The notes: a model not told the origin generated them from the sequence alone. A stretch of 64,000 bases of DNA from Parabacteroides johnsonii DSM 18315 (GCF_025151045.1 NZ_CP102285.1:1364001-1428000); one strand, 5' to 3'; counted from the first letter of the stretch, positions 56,388 to 64,000 are shown. Numbers and translations are program-made.

Positions 56388-56703
56388 ACTTTCATTTTTT
56401 AATGGTTTATAAAACATGTTGATTAAACTTTCACCAGCAAATGAAAGAAGAATCAAGAGACGTTTTCAAAACTGTCTGGAAGTGGTAGAATGTGACTATA
56501 TATGGCTTCTTCCAAAAATTTAAAAGCCAGATATATAATTGAAATATGCTTTGTTATTAGGAAATACTAGATTAATATCAAAAGTAGATTTTAAGTCTCC
56601 ACACCTGCGCTATGCTTCGGGTTATATTCTAGTTTAAGACTTGCACAAACTGGATAATACACTGATAGAGTTAATGTTATTAATCCGTCTCAGAAAAAAT
56701 ATT
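56388..56703. other. Intergenic region within the mobile element
   Basis: About 316 bases without a gene. AGACTTGCACAAACT (about 56636-56650) repeats the motif found near 55361, and both copies are followed by an ATA-CaCTG-like tail. They could be binding sites for element proteins. Otherwise AT-rich with no RNA gene seen. Confidence 0.45.
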
Positions 56704-57489
56704 TTATTGAATCGAGCTGTTTAATAAGCCCAACCTTTGAGCAATATTAACAGCTTCAATAGAATTGTTTGCTTTTAATTTTAATAGTATGTTTTGCCTA
56801 TGAGTGTTTATTGTATTGATACTAACATTTAAAGAGTTTGCAATTTCTTTGCTTAATAAGCCTTGTTTCATTAATTGCAAGACGCTCAACTCCCTATTGG
56901 TCAATGGTTCTTCTAAGGTATCTGACAAATCAATAAATATCTGTTCTCCTGTTTCAAAATTATATAGGTGGCTTTTGGTTATTTCTGATTCATGACTTGC
57001 ATCAACATCAATAACCGAAAGCATAAGCCAAATATTACCAGATTTATCCAATTCTATTGCTTGCTCCTGTTCAATAATACGGATATATTCACCACGTACA
57101 TTTTTTACTCTCATCTCATGTACCATCTTGTGCTTCATTTTTTCTTCTGCGGAAAGACTACTTAATAAAGAGTAGATTTTCTTTCTAACAAGCAGGCCGT
57201 AATATATATCACCCGGATGAATAATTTTTAAGACTGGTTCATGTCCATTGATAAATAACCTTTCAGAGTCAATTCCGTATGATTGAGGGATATTATTTGA
57301 TACAAAAACGAATTTTTTAGTGCAGCAATCAAAGACCAGCACAATACTATGAGTTAATTCCGACAATTTGAGCCAATCTGCTCTTTTCCGTTCTATAACA
57401 GAGTAATCCAACTCATTGATAAAAGCACTTGATGTTGGCAGAATATTTTCGACTGCTTTTTCTATTTTATCTATTGATTCATTTTTCAT
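56704..57489 (-). CDS. PAS-like / LuxR-type transcriptional regulator
   Basis: 261 residues. Residues about 45-165 resemble a PAS fold (IVLVFDCCTKKFVFVSNNIPQSYGID, then a PAC-like EMRVKNVRGEYIRIIEQEQAIELD). The C-terminal LuxR domain (about 192-255) has LTNRELSVLQLMKQGLLSKEIANSLNVSINTINTHRQNILLKL. The ligand is unknown. It is divergent from the SRPBCC gene, with a palindrome overlapping a promoter between them, which suggests that it controls that gene and itself. Confidence 0.88.
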   Translation of the reverse strand: MKNESIDKIEKAVENILPTSSAFINELDYSVIERKRADWLKLSELTHSIVLVFDCCTKKFVFVSNNIPQSYGIDSERLFINGHEPVLKIIHPGDIYYGLLVRKKIYSLLSSLSAEEKMKHKMVHEMRVKNVRGEYIRIIEQEQAIELDKSGNIWLMLSVIDVDASHESEITKSHLYNFETGEQIFIDLSDTLEEPLTNRELSVLQLMKQGLLSKEIANSLNVSINTINTHRQNILLKLKANNSIEAVNIAQRLGLLNSSIQ

Positions 57490-57536
57490 ACCTCACATTT
57501 TCAGTCTATTAAGTCTTTCCTCATTATAAATGACTA

Positions 57537-57576
57537 TTGTAACAGTTAAGGCTTGCCTATAACTTTGCACAAAGTT
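57537..57576 (+). promoter_or_regulatory. Promoter with overlapping palindrome (candidate operator)
   Basis: TTG at 57537-57539 and TAACTTTG at 57560-57567 (20 bases apart) form a good promoter towards the SRPBCC gene. AACTTTG (57561-57567) and CAAAGTT (57570-57576) form a perfect 7-bp inverted repeat with a CA centre that covers the -7 box, where a bound regulator could block or reset initiation. Confidence 0.6.
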
Positions 57577-57656
57577 AATAAATTAATAATGAATAACATG
57601 TGTAGGGTTACATATAGTTATTCATGCCAATAATAAACAATTAAAAACTATCAATT

Positions 57657-58148
57657 ATGATTCAGAAAGTTAAGTTAATAACACGTGAAGGTAAAAAAGT
57701 TATGGGCTACCGAGTTACTGTTACTTCGGATTTTCATTCTAACATAGAGAATATATGGGATAAAATTCAAGATATTGATACTTTGAGAGAAATTTGTAAA
57801 CCTAAAGCTAGTTTTATTGCTTGTGATGATTCTCCTATACAGTGGAAAGAAGGCAAAACTTTTGTTTTCAAAATGTACTTGCATGGCTTTTTGCCAGTAG
57901 GTAGGCATACAATTAATGTTGTCAAGATGGATAAAACGTCACGAGAAATAGATACAAAAGAATATGATAATACTGTAGTCATTTGGAATCACTATATTAA
58001 GATGGAAGAAATAAGCCAACAAGTAACCCGATATACTGACACTGTGGATTTATATGCAGGTTGTTTAACGTCTATTGCTGCATGGTGGACTTTGAAATTT
58101 TATAAGCACAGACAACGCAAATGGCAAGAGATAGCTAAAAGTTTATAA
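57657..58148 (+). CDS. SRPBCC-fold protein
   Basis: 163 residues. The START/Bet v1-like pattern is seen in ENIWDKIQDIDTLREICKP (about 32-50), IQWKEGKTFVFKMYLHGFLPVGRHTI (about 61-86), IWNHYIKMEEIS and RYTDTVDLYAGCLTS...FYKHRQRKW near the end. This fold holds hydrophobic ligands or, in cyclases, catalyses ring formation; no ligand can be assigned. It is an unusual passenger for a mobilizable element and is likely controlled by the divergent LuxR-type regulator. An in-frame ATG at 57702 is an alternative start. Confidence 0.78.
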   Translation: MIQKVKLITREGKKVMGYRVTVTSDFHSNIENIWDKIQDIDTLREICKPKASFIACDDSPIQWKEGKTFVFKMYLHGFLPVGRHTINVVKMDKTSREIDTKEYDNTVVIWNHYIKMEEISQQVTRYTDTVDLYAGCLTSIAAWWTLKFYKHRQRKWQEIAKSL

Positions 58149-58179
58149 ATTCATATAGAGCGATAAAAAACAGAAAGCC

Positions 58180-58821
58180 ATGTCAGATTGGGATTTAACT
58201 GAAAAACGTATATATAAATTGCTAAGACATCCATACCAATTAGATAAGTCTGTTGTTGAAGATATGGCTTCTGCTTATTTGGAATTTGTAGAGGAGCTCT
58301 TTGATTACCTGAATAGAATAGGTGACAATAAAATACGAATTAGACAGCTTAATATGAGTTATATTGACTTTGGAACACTTAAAGCGTTGGAAGAATCATG
58401 TCCCACAGAAAACAGTAAGTTGAAATTGGTTTTTCTGGATAAGTTGTTATCGTTGATAAATATGGAACAGGAACTAATTTATCGACAGATGGAGTATCCT
58501 AAATTTTTTATCAATATTGAATCTGAATGGAAATCACCATTTTATCTAAATAATGAAGTAATAAAACTCGTAGATATGATGGAGCTAGTTTGTGGTATTT
58601 TCTATATATCGAATGGTGTTATTCGCATAGATCATAAGGAAATCTTTCTTAGCGATGTAGCTCGTATCTTTGAAAAGATGTTTAATATAAATTTTGGTGA
58701 TATTTATAAGAAAGAAAGTGCAGTAATCAAACGAAAGCCAATGAAAATAACTGAATTTCTCGATAGGTTGAAAGCTGTCATTATCCAGAAGAGTAAAGAT
58801 GAAGGTTACTATCATTCATAA
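58180..58821 (+). CDS. RteC-like regulatory protein
   Basis: 213 residues. The C-terminal part (VIKLVDMMELVCGIFYISNGVIRIDHKEIFLSDVARIFEKMFNINFGDIYKKESAVIKRKPMKITEFLDRLKAVIIQK) matches the RteC C-terminal region in layout, as recalled from CTnDOT-type elements: LVEL-IYAL ... G ... I ... FE-FN-LG ... R ... FL--L---L. RteC activates the excision operon of CTnDOT. It begins 31 bases after the SRPBCC gene. The family assignment is moderate; the N-terminal half is unassigned. Confidence 0.65.
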   Translation: MSDWDLTEKRIYKLLRHPYQLDKSVVEDMASAYLEFVEELFDYLNRIGDNKIRIRQLNMSYIDFGTLKALEESCPTENSKLKLVFLDKLLSLINMEQELIYRQMEYPKFFINIESEWKSPFYLNNEVIKLVDMMELVCGIFYISNGVIRIDHKEIFLSDVARIFEKMFNINFGDIYKKESAVIKRKPMKITEFLDRLKAVIIQKSKDEGYYHS

Positions 58822-58871
58822 AGTATAAAGTAATTTAATCTGAAAATCAATCATATACATGCAATTTATGA

Positions 58872-58892
58872 GGGAGTACCACTGGTATTCCC
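58872..58892. other. Hairpin between the RteC-like and HTH genes
   Basis: GGGAGTACC-ACT-GGTATTCCC forms a 9-bp stem with one G-T type mismatch. No long T-run follows, so it may be an operator or a leader structure rather than a terminator. Confidence 0.5.
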
Positions 58893-58974
58893 CTAACTTA
58901 TTTACACTCATTTGCCGAACTTTGCTTCATCAATCGATTGAAAACAAGAATGTTGAACTTAAAAATTAAGCAAA

Positions 58975-59307
58975 ATGTATATAGACAACGAAAACTTCGA
59001 GAGGTGGATGGAGAAACTATCCAAGAAACTCACTGAAATCGGACAAGACTTGAAATCACTCATCAATACTGATACGGTACTAGATGATAATGAGAAAATT
59101 CTCGATAATCAAGATTTAGCTTTTCTTTTGAAAGTATCTTTCCGAACTCTTCAACGCTACAGAGTAAATAAACAACTTCCTTATTTCACTATCGGAAGGA
59201 AAACCTATTATCGGGCTGTAGATATTCGAGCTTTTGTTCGTGAACGTGCTGATTCTCAAACCTACAAACAGTTTGAAAAAGCCAATCAGTTGGCTAATCA
59301 ACCTTGA
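58975..59307 (+). CDS. Helix-turn-helix protein (HTH_17 type)
   Basis: 110 residues. After a helical N-terminus, the winged helix NQDLAFLLKVSFRTLQRYRVNKQLPYFTIGRKTYYRAVDIRAFVRERA (about 46-92) matches the excisionase-like proteins at 55438 and 56073. It lies just before the putative transfer origin and mobilization genes, so it may bind there or control them. Confidence 0.85.
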   Translation: MYIDNENFERWMEKLSKKLTEIGQDLKSLINTDTVLDDNEKILDNQDLAFLLKVSFRTLQRYRVNKQLPYFTIGRKTYYRAVDIRAFVRERADSQTYKQFEKANQLANQP

Positions 59308-59399
59308 TAGCAAAAAGTAGCAGAGGAAAGAAGCCAGTGTTCAGGCTATTCCTCTATGTTACTACCCCAATTTAGCACAAACAGCTTCACCTATCGGTT

Positions 59400-59560
59400 C
59401 AGCCCGTTTCGCTAAATTGAGCAAGAGGGAACTGGACAAGTCCTGTTCTTCCCTCTTGCTCTGCGAGGCAAAGCCTTCGGCTTTAGCGTGTTACAAGAAC
59501 ACGCTGTAATGACACCTGTAATAAGCATTTTCTTTGCAATGCTTATTCTCAGGTATTTAT
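59400..59560. other. Candidate origin of transfer (oriT) with four perfect inverted repeats
   Basis: Four inverted repeats stand in a row between the HTH gene and the mobilization genes. IR1: GAGCAAGAGGGAA / TTCCCTCTTGCTC (59419-59431 / 59449-59461), with an inner GGAC-aag-TCC. IR2: AAAGCC-ttc-GGCTTT (59470-59484). IR3: AGCGTGTT-acaag-AACACGCT (59485-59505). IR4: AATAAGCATT / AATGCTTATT (59520-59529 / 59538-59547). Placement directly upstream of btgA/btgB-like genes is typical of oriT in Bacteroides mobilizable elements. The nick site cannot be read by eye, and some hairpins may be terminators. Confidence 0.55.
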
Positions 59561-59591
59561 CTATTCATATTTCTATAAAAGAGTAATTACC

Positions 59592-60176
59592 ATGCCAAAC
59601 AGCAATCGAAAAACGATATTTACCACCATTTCCATAGACAAGGAAACGGCAGCTTTGGTAGAGAAGATATGCAAACGCTTTTCACTGAAAAAGAGTGAAG
59701 TTGTAAAGTTGGCGTTCGGGTATATAGATAAGGCACATATCAACCCATCCGAAGTCCCTGAATCCGTAAAATCAGAACTGGCGAAAATAAATAAGAGACA
59801 GGATGATATTATCCGGTTCATCCGTCACTATGAGGAAGAACAACTGAATCCCATGATACGGGTAACAAATTCTATCGCTTTGCGCTTCGATACTATCAGC
59901 AAAACTTTGGAAACTCTTATACTCTCTCAACTGGAAGCCAGTCAGGAAAAACAAACAGCCGTGCTTAAAAAGTTAAGTGAACAATTCTGTAATCATGCAG
60001 ATGTGATAAACAACCAGTCGAAACAGATTAATGCACTTTACCAGATACACCAACGGGATTATAAAAAGCTACTTCAACTGATACAACTCCATTCGGAACT
60101 GTCCGCTTGTGGTGTGATGGATAGCAAAAGGAAAGAAAACCTGAAAGCTGAAATCAGCAATCTGATAAATACATAA
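59592..60176 (+). CDS. BfmA/BtgA-family mobilization accessory protein
   Basis: 194 residues. N-terminal ribbon-helix-helix-like DNA-binding segment (TTISIDKETAALVEKICKRFSLKKSEVVKLAFGYI, about 11-45) and a long helical region with coiled-coil character (about 60-165). The family binds oriT next to the relaxase and helps to form the relaxosome. It precedes the relaxase by 4 bases, the usual order btgA-btgB. Confidence 0.88.
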   Translation: MPNSNRKTIFTTISIDKETAALVEKICKRFSLKKSEVVKLAFGYIDKAHINPSEVPESVKSELAKINKRQDDIIRFIRHYEEEQLNPMIRVTNSIALRFDTISKTLETLILSQLEASQEKQTAVLKKLSEQFCNHADVINNQSKQINALYQIHQRDYKKLLQLIQLHSELSACGVMDSKRKENLKAEISNLINT

Positions 60177-60180
60177 GATT

Positions 60181-61089
60181 ATGCACATAGGCTTTGCTCC
60201 ACCATCAAACGGAACGTATAATAATGCAGGAAGTAGCCGACAGCTAGCTAATTACCTTGAACATGAAGATTTAGAACGAATGGAAAAGAGAATCTATACC
60301 GAAGGCTTTTTCGATCTGACAGATGATAACATCTATAAATCAAAGGTCATAAAAGATATAGATTCCAATATCGGGCAACTATTGAAAACAGATGCTAAGT
60401 TTTATGCTATTCATGTCAGCCCATCAGAAAAAGAACTCCGAGCAATGGGTTATACAGAACAGGAGCAAGCCGAAGCCATGAAACGCTATATCCGTGAAGT
60501 GTTTATACCTGAATATGCCAAGAACTTCAACAAAGGGCTATCCGCTTTTGATATAAAATTTTATGGTAAGATTCATTTTGGTCGTAACCATTCAGATAGT
60601 GACTTAAATATGCACTGCCATTTGATAGTGAGCCGGAAAGACCAGTCTAATAAAAAGAAGTTATCACCTCTCACCAACCACAAGAACACCAAGAAAGGGA
60701 CGGTAACAGGCGGTTTTGAACGTGTACAATTGTTCCGAGAAGCAGAACAAGGCTTTGATAAGCTATTCTGCTACAACCGCCAATTATCAGAATCCTTTGA
60801 GTATGCTAATACGATGAAAAACAGTTCTATCACAGAACAACTTGAATTACAAGAACAAAACTTTACTTGCGAAAAGAAAAAGGAAATATTCCAATCCAGT
60901 GAAAAAGAAAACATGATTTCTTGCAATTTTAATATTAAGGCAGATGATAAACACTCTTACAATCAAAAAAATAGTACTGGTGATGATTCTCTGTTATTTA
61001 TCTTTTCATTTAGAGATGAAAATAATTACGATGCAACATTGGCTGAGAAATTACACGTACAGAAATACAAAAAGAAGCAGAAGAGATGA
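60181..61089 (+). CDS. BtgB/DUF5712-family mobilization relaxase
   Basis: 302 residues. The start MHIGFAPPSNGTYNNAGSSRQLANYLEHED and FYAIHVSPSEKELRAM near 78-93 match the DUF5712/BtgB family. A relaxase-like metal motif, IHFGRNHSDSDLNMHCHLIVSR (about 132-153), contains the clustered histidines. A candidate nucleophile tyrosine is in the first 40 residues (NNAGSSRQLANYL). It should nick oriT and pilot the strand through a helper conjugation apparatus; no conjugation (tra) genes are visible in the window. The C-terminus is basic and poorly conserved. Confidence 0.88.
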   Translation: MHIGFAPPSNGTYNNAGSSRQLANYLEHEDLERMEKRIYTEGFFDLTDDNIYKSKVIKDIDSNIGQLLKTDAKFYAIHVSPSEKELRAMGYTEQEQAEAMKRYIREVFIPEYAKNFNKGLSAFDIKFYGKIHFGRNHSDSDLNMHCHLIVSRKDQSNKKKLSPLTNHKNTKKGTVTGGFERVQLFREAEQGFDKLFCYNRQLSESFEYANTMKNSSITEQLELQEQNFTCEKKKEIFQSSEKENMISCNFNIKADDKHSYNQKNSTGDDSLLFIFSFRDENNYDATLAEKLHVQKYKKKQKR

Positions 61090-61164
61090 TTGTTGTAATC
61101 CTCAAAAACTATATTTTAATTTGTAGTTTCATTATCAATAACCTAAATTTGTTAATAAAATGTT

Positions 61165-61193
61165 TTGCAAGCAAAGAGAATAACGTATCTTTG
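61165..61193 (+). promoter_or_regulatory. Promoter of the NACHT - RelA/SpoT gene pair
   Basis: TTG at 61165-61167 (within TTTTG) and TATCTTTG at 61186-61193 with 18 bases between fit the Bacteroidetes consensus. It lies 28 bases before the ATG at 61221, so the cargo pair is transcribed independently of the mobilization genes. Confidence 0.7.
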
Positions 61194-61220
61194 TATGTTT
61201 CAATTTAATAACTATTGTTT

Positions 61221-63377
61221 ATGAATATAGAATTATTAGATAGTATATATGAACGTTATGGCTATGAGGTGAAGAAATCACACGTAGGAGTACGCGTTTA
61301 TATATTTACCAAAAGCATATACTCAGGTGCTGAAATAATTGTAACAGATTCCCAAAGTTGCAATATTGAACAACTAAGGAAGGAATATAGTGATAGCGGA
61401 TATGCTGTAAAAGTTAGACAATATAAATCTATTGAAGAAGCCGAAGTTATTCTATTTAAAGAGTTTTTTAAAGTAGACGCTGTTATTCAAAATCTAAAGA
61501 GAAGATATGAGGACTTTATCCGTAGAGTTATGGATAAGCTTTCGGATAGTGCAACCTATGAGTATATAAAATGTCCATATGAAATTTCAAAATATCAGTC
61601 TGAAAATGAAAATTTCGAGAACACATCTGTGAAATTTTATCAAGAGGGATTAGTAGAAAGGCTCTCTGACCTATTAGATTCTCATCAAGGTCCCTTATTT
61701 GTTATACTAGAAGCAGCCGCCGGTTATGGAAAAACTTGTACCGCCTATGAATTACTTAGTCGTTTTTTAAAAATAAGTAATACAAAAATTCCTTTCTTTA
61801 CAGAATTGTCTAGAGATAGAAAAGCAACCATTTTTAGCCATATTTTAAGAAAGGAAATTGAAGAGCAATTTGCGAATAGAGTTGATTCATCTGTTGTTAT
61901 TGGAGAAATAAAAAAAGGAAGAATACCTTTAATTATAGATGGGTTTGATGAATTAATATCCAAAGATTTTTCATTCAATACGAGTGAATTTCAGCAGGTA
62001 GAAAGTATGCTTTCAACAGTTGTTGATCTCCTATCGGATAATGCAAAAATTGTAATAACATCAAGAAAAACTGCAATTTTCAACAGTGAAGATTTTTACA
62101 ATTGGATGTCAAATAGAAATATTGATTATACAATGGCAAAAATCACTATTTCTGAACCATGTATTGAAAATTGGCTAAATAAAGAGCAGCTAGATGTTAT
62201 TAATAGAGCGAATTTACCATTAGAAACATTTGCAAATCCTGTTCTATTAGCATTTTTGAAATATTCATCAATGGAAGAGTTGGAAAAAATGGTATTAAAA
62301 GATAATACTATAATCAACGAGTATTTAGACTTCTTATTGAAACGTGAACAAACAAGACAAGGACTATTAATAGAACCTGAAACACAATTAAGAATATTCC
62401 GAAAATTAGTTCGCCTATTTACAGAACTAGATATTAAAACGGCATCAAAAGATGATATCAAAGAATTAATTTTAGATTATAATAAAAAAATACTCAGTAA
62501 AACATTAGAAAAATATCTTCCATCAGAAAGACCACGTATTGAACAATTAGCAGATACTCTATCAAATCATGCATTTTTAGATAAAAAAGATAATAAGACT
62601 ATTGGATTTGTAAATGAATTCATACTCGGTACATTGATTGCTCAAAATTTAGTTATGGGTAAATATATGGAACATAATTCTAAATTTTATAAAGATCTGG
62701 ACATAATGTTTGCAAACTTAGCATTTCATGCATATAGGGTGCAGACAGATAGTGAAAAACATAAATTATGGGAAGTATTCACTTCATTACCATTTAATTA
62801 TGATCCACTATTTTATCTTCAAATAGATGTTGAGTTAGAAAAATCTCTAAACAGAAAGTACAAGCAACTCGCTATAGACAACTATTGTATGTCTAATATT
62901 TCATTTATTGGAATAGATAGATTTGAGAATACAGTTTTTACTAATTGTGCTTTTAAGAGTTGTGAATTTAATACTAATTCTTTTCGAAACTGTTCCTTTG
63001 TGAAATGCAAATTTTATGATTGCATTGTGCATAATAAAAAAGAAAACAATAATTATATTGGTTTCTTTACATCTACAGATAATAATGGTTTTATTGAAAA
63101 GATGACTATCAGCGACGATGAGATTTTAGAGAATGAGATAGAAGAAATAAGTTCAGAAAAGCTTATTCTTGATAAATTTTTTAATCAGGGATCATTACGG
63201 CCAAGATATAGGCAATTTTCGCAGCTTAACTCAGAATTATCAGATATGGGAAGTAGAGAATTATCAAAACAACTACACTCTCTTGAAGTAAAAAATTATA
63301 TTGCGATGAATGGAAATCTTTGTCATCTTACGAAAGAAGGTATAATCTATTATAACGAACAATACAGAAAATCATGA
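61221..63377 (+). CDS. NACHT-type NTPase with pentapeptide-repeat segment
   Basis: A 718-residue STAND-class ATPase. N-terminal alpha/beta region (about 1-75; KKSHVGVRVYIFTK ... SIEEAEVILFKEFF) of unrecognised fold. NACHT domain: Walker A LEAAAGYGKT (163-172), Walker B IPLIIDGFDEL (about 235-245) and sensor IVITSRK (about 277-283). A helical region follows (about 320-550), then a short pentapeptide-like stretch (about 558-603; SFIGIDRFENTVF, CEFNTNSF, CSFVKCKF). The end (about 650-718) looks like a winged helix. Such NTPases act as switch proteins in anti-phage defence and in other signalling. Its stop overlaps the start of the next gene (ATGA). The region is strongly AT-rich. No effector nuclease or TIR domain is visible. 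Confidence 0.82.
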   Translation: MNIELLDSIYERYGYEVKKSHVGVRVYIFTKSIYSGAEIIVTDSQSCNIEQLRKEYSDSGYAVKVRQYKSIEEAEVILFKEFFKVDAVIQNLKRRYEDFIRRVMDKLSDSATYEYIKCPYEISKYQSENENFENTSVKFYQEGLVERLSDLLDSHQGPLFVILEAAAGYGKTCTAYELLSRFLKISNTKIPFFTELSRDRKATIFSHILRKEIEEQFANRVDSSVVIGEIKKGRIPLIIDGFDELISKDFSFNTSEFQQVESMLSTVVDLLSDNAKIVITSRKTAIFNSEDFYNWMSNRNIDYTMAKITISEPCIENWLNKEQLDVINRANLPLETFANPVLLAFLKYSSMEELEKMVLKDNTIINEYLDFLLKREQTRQGLLIEPETQLRIFRKLVRLFTELDIKTASKDDIKELILDYNKKILSKTLEKYLPSERPRIEQLADTLSNHAFLDKKDNKTIGFVNEFILGTLIAQNLVMGKYMEHNSKFYKDLDIMFANLAFHAYRVQTDSEKHKLWEVFTSLPFNYDPLFYLQIDVELEKSLNRKYKQLAIDNYCMSNISFIGIDRFENTVFTNCAFKSCEFNTNSFRNCSFVKCKFYDCIVHNKKENNNYIGFFTSTDNNGFIEKMTISDDEILENEIEEISSEKLILDKFFNQGSLRPRYRQFSQLNSELSDMGSRELSKQLHSLEVKNYIAMNGNLCHLTKEGIIYYNEQYRKS

Positions 63378-64000
63378 TAGGACTTGAATTAATTAAAAAC
63401 AATATAGAGCAAGATATACAAAAGCAGTTAAATAGAATAGGAATCTTATATAGATTACATTCTCGAATCAAAACGGCAGATTCAATAACTGAAAAGAATG
63501 AACGTAACCACTACTCTACATCAACAAAATTGATGCAAGATATTATAGGGTTTAGAGTAATAACTTATTTTGAAGACGATGTTAAATTAGTAGCAGATTA
63601 TTTCTCTAACCATTATATCAAAGATAATCTACAATATGATGAGCCTAAAGTTAATGAGTTTAATCCTTTGCGTAAGAATCTTGTTTGCAGATTGAATGGA
63701 GATAATCTACAGATTTTTAATGAAGTAAAAAGCAGACATGAAGAATTAAACTTTATAGATGCCACTTTTGAGATACAATTCAGAACTACTTTATCTGAAG
63801 GATGGCATGAAGTTGAGCACAATATGCGCTACAAATGTAAAAAAGAATGGAATGAATTAGAACAGGAATCCAGAGCCTTGAATGGGATATATGCAACTTT
63901 AGAAACAAGTGATTATACTTTAAGAAACCTATTTAATGACATATCATACAAACAGTATAAAGCACATAATTATAGCGGAATGATTAGAAATAAATTTAGA
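63374..64000 (+). CDS. RelA/SpoT-fold nucleotidyltransferase (3' end outside the window)
   Basis: The frame starts at the ATG overlapping the NACHT stop and runs open to the window edge (209 residues so far). Pyrophosphokinase motifs are recognisable: the ATP site R31-x-K33-xxx-S37-xxx-K41 (RIKTADSITEK), the metal Asp in D56IIGFR61, and E133-x-Q135-x-R137-T (FEIQFRTT) followed by W144-EVEH-x3-YK. The G-loop that normally reads PKPNGYQSLH reads PKVNEFNPLR (91-100): the stacking Tyr becomes Phe and the His becomes Arg. No HD hydrolase domain precedes it. It could make (p)ppGpp-like signals, modify RNA like toxic small alarmone synthetases, or be a degenerate sensor. Confidence 0.82.
   Translation, partial: MIGLELIKNNIEQDIQKQLNRIGILYRLHSRIKTADSITEKNERNHYSTSTKLMQDIIGFRVITYFEDDVKLVADYFSNHYIKDNLQYDEPKVNEFNPLRKNLVCRLNGDNLQIFNEVKSRHEELNFIDATFEIQFRTTLSEGWHEVEHNMRYKCKKEWNELEQESRALNGIYATLETSDYTLRNLFNDISYKQYKAHNYSGMIRNKFR

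Overview
The window reads as a chromosome segment of a gut Bacteroidales bacterium, most likely Parabacteroides or a close relative; the genus is an inference from gene content. Support comes from repeated Bacteroidetes-type promoters (TTG, about 19-20 bases, then TAnnTTTG), few Shine-Dalgarno sites, lipoproteins with Bacteroidales-type lipoboxes, fused cobalamin genes, and an integrase and mobilization set of the CTnDOT/BtgAB kind. Bases 1 to about 53.6 kb look like core chromosome of moderate GC. From about 53.8 kb to the right edge the sequence is clearly more AT-rich and is an integrated mobilizable element whose far end lies outside the window.

Core layout. 0-4.9 kb: a lipoprotein fragment, then an exopolysaccharide export operon (Wza-like porin lipoprotein, Wzc-like tyrosine autokinase, PHP phosphatase). 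5-6.8 kb: a three-haem cytochrome c peroxidase relative and an RlpA-like protein. 6.9-14.5 kb: a TolC/adaptor/RND heavy-metal-type efflux set followed by its two-component system. 14.6-17 kb: two tiny membrane proteins, a D-lactate dehydrogenase and a patatin lipase. 17.2-25.4 kb: a sulfation module (cysQ, SLC13 transporter, cysC, cysD, cysN, sulfotransferase, PCMD-like protein). It imports sulfate, makes PAPS, transfers the sulfonate and recycles PAP; no PAPS or sulfite reductase is present. 25.5-29 kb: ligA, a DUF6913 protein and dapA. 29-36 kb: an AraC regulator, DUF4250, a urea transporter, a second cytochrome c peroxidase, an esterase and fhs. 36.2-48.9 kb: an orphan C-terminal domain of type III glutamine synthetase, then vitamin B12. 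This comprises cobI, a cobalamin riboswitch with btuFCD and a lipoprotein, and a minus-strand operon of four fusion genes (CbiHC, CbiET, CbiGF, CbiJD); together with CobI these cover corrin-ring construction from precorrin-2 to cobyrinic acid apart from the chelatase. 49-53.2 kb: an acyl-CoA synthetase, a DUF1080 protein and EttA.

Mobile element. A tRNA-Lys gene at 53.6 kb is followed by a CTnDOT-type tyrosine recombinase, three small helix-turn-helix proteins, a DUF3876 protein, a PAS/LuxR regulator divergent from an SRPBCC-fold protein, an RteC-like regulator, a hairpin-rich probable oriT, and BtgA/BtgB-type mobilization genes. Its cargo at the right edge is the best candidate for an undescribed system: a NACHT-type NTPase with a pentapeptide-repeat segment, overlapping by 4 bases a RelA/SpoT-fold nucleotidyltransferase whose pyrophosphokinase motifs are largely kept (truncated by the window end).

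The core is also rich in small repeats: four elements with GGTGTGTCAA-like inverted ends, two of which supply the end of a neighbouring gene; 7-bp-period arrays clustered in and around the sulfation, ligA and dapA genes, some translated; and 22-bp-period GAAAC/GTTTC repeats in three intergenic places.
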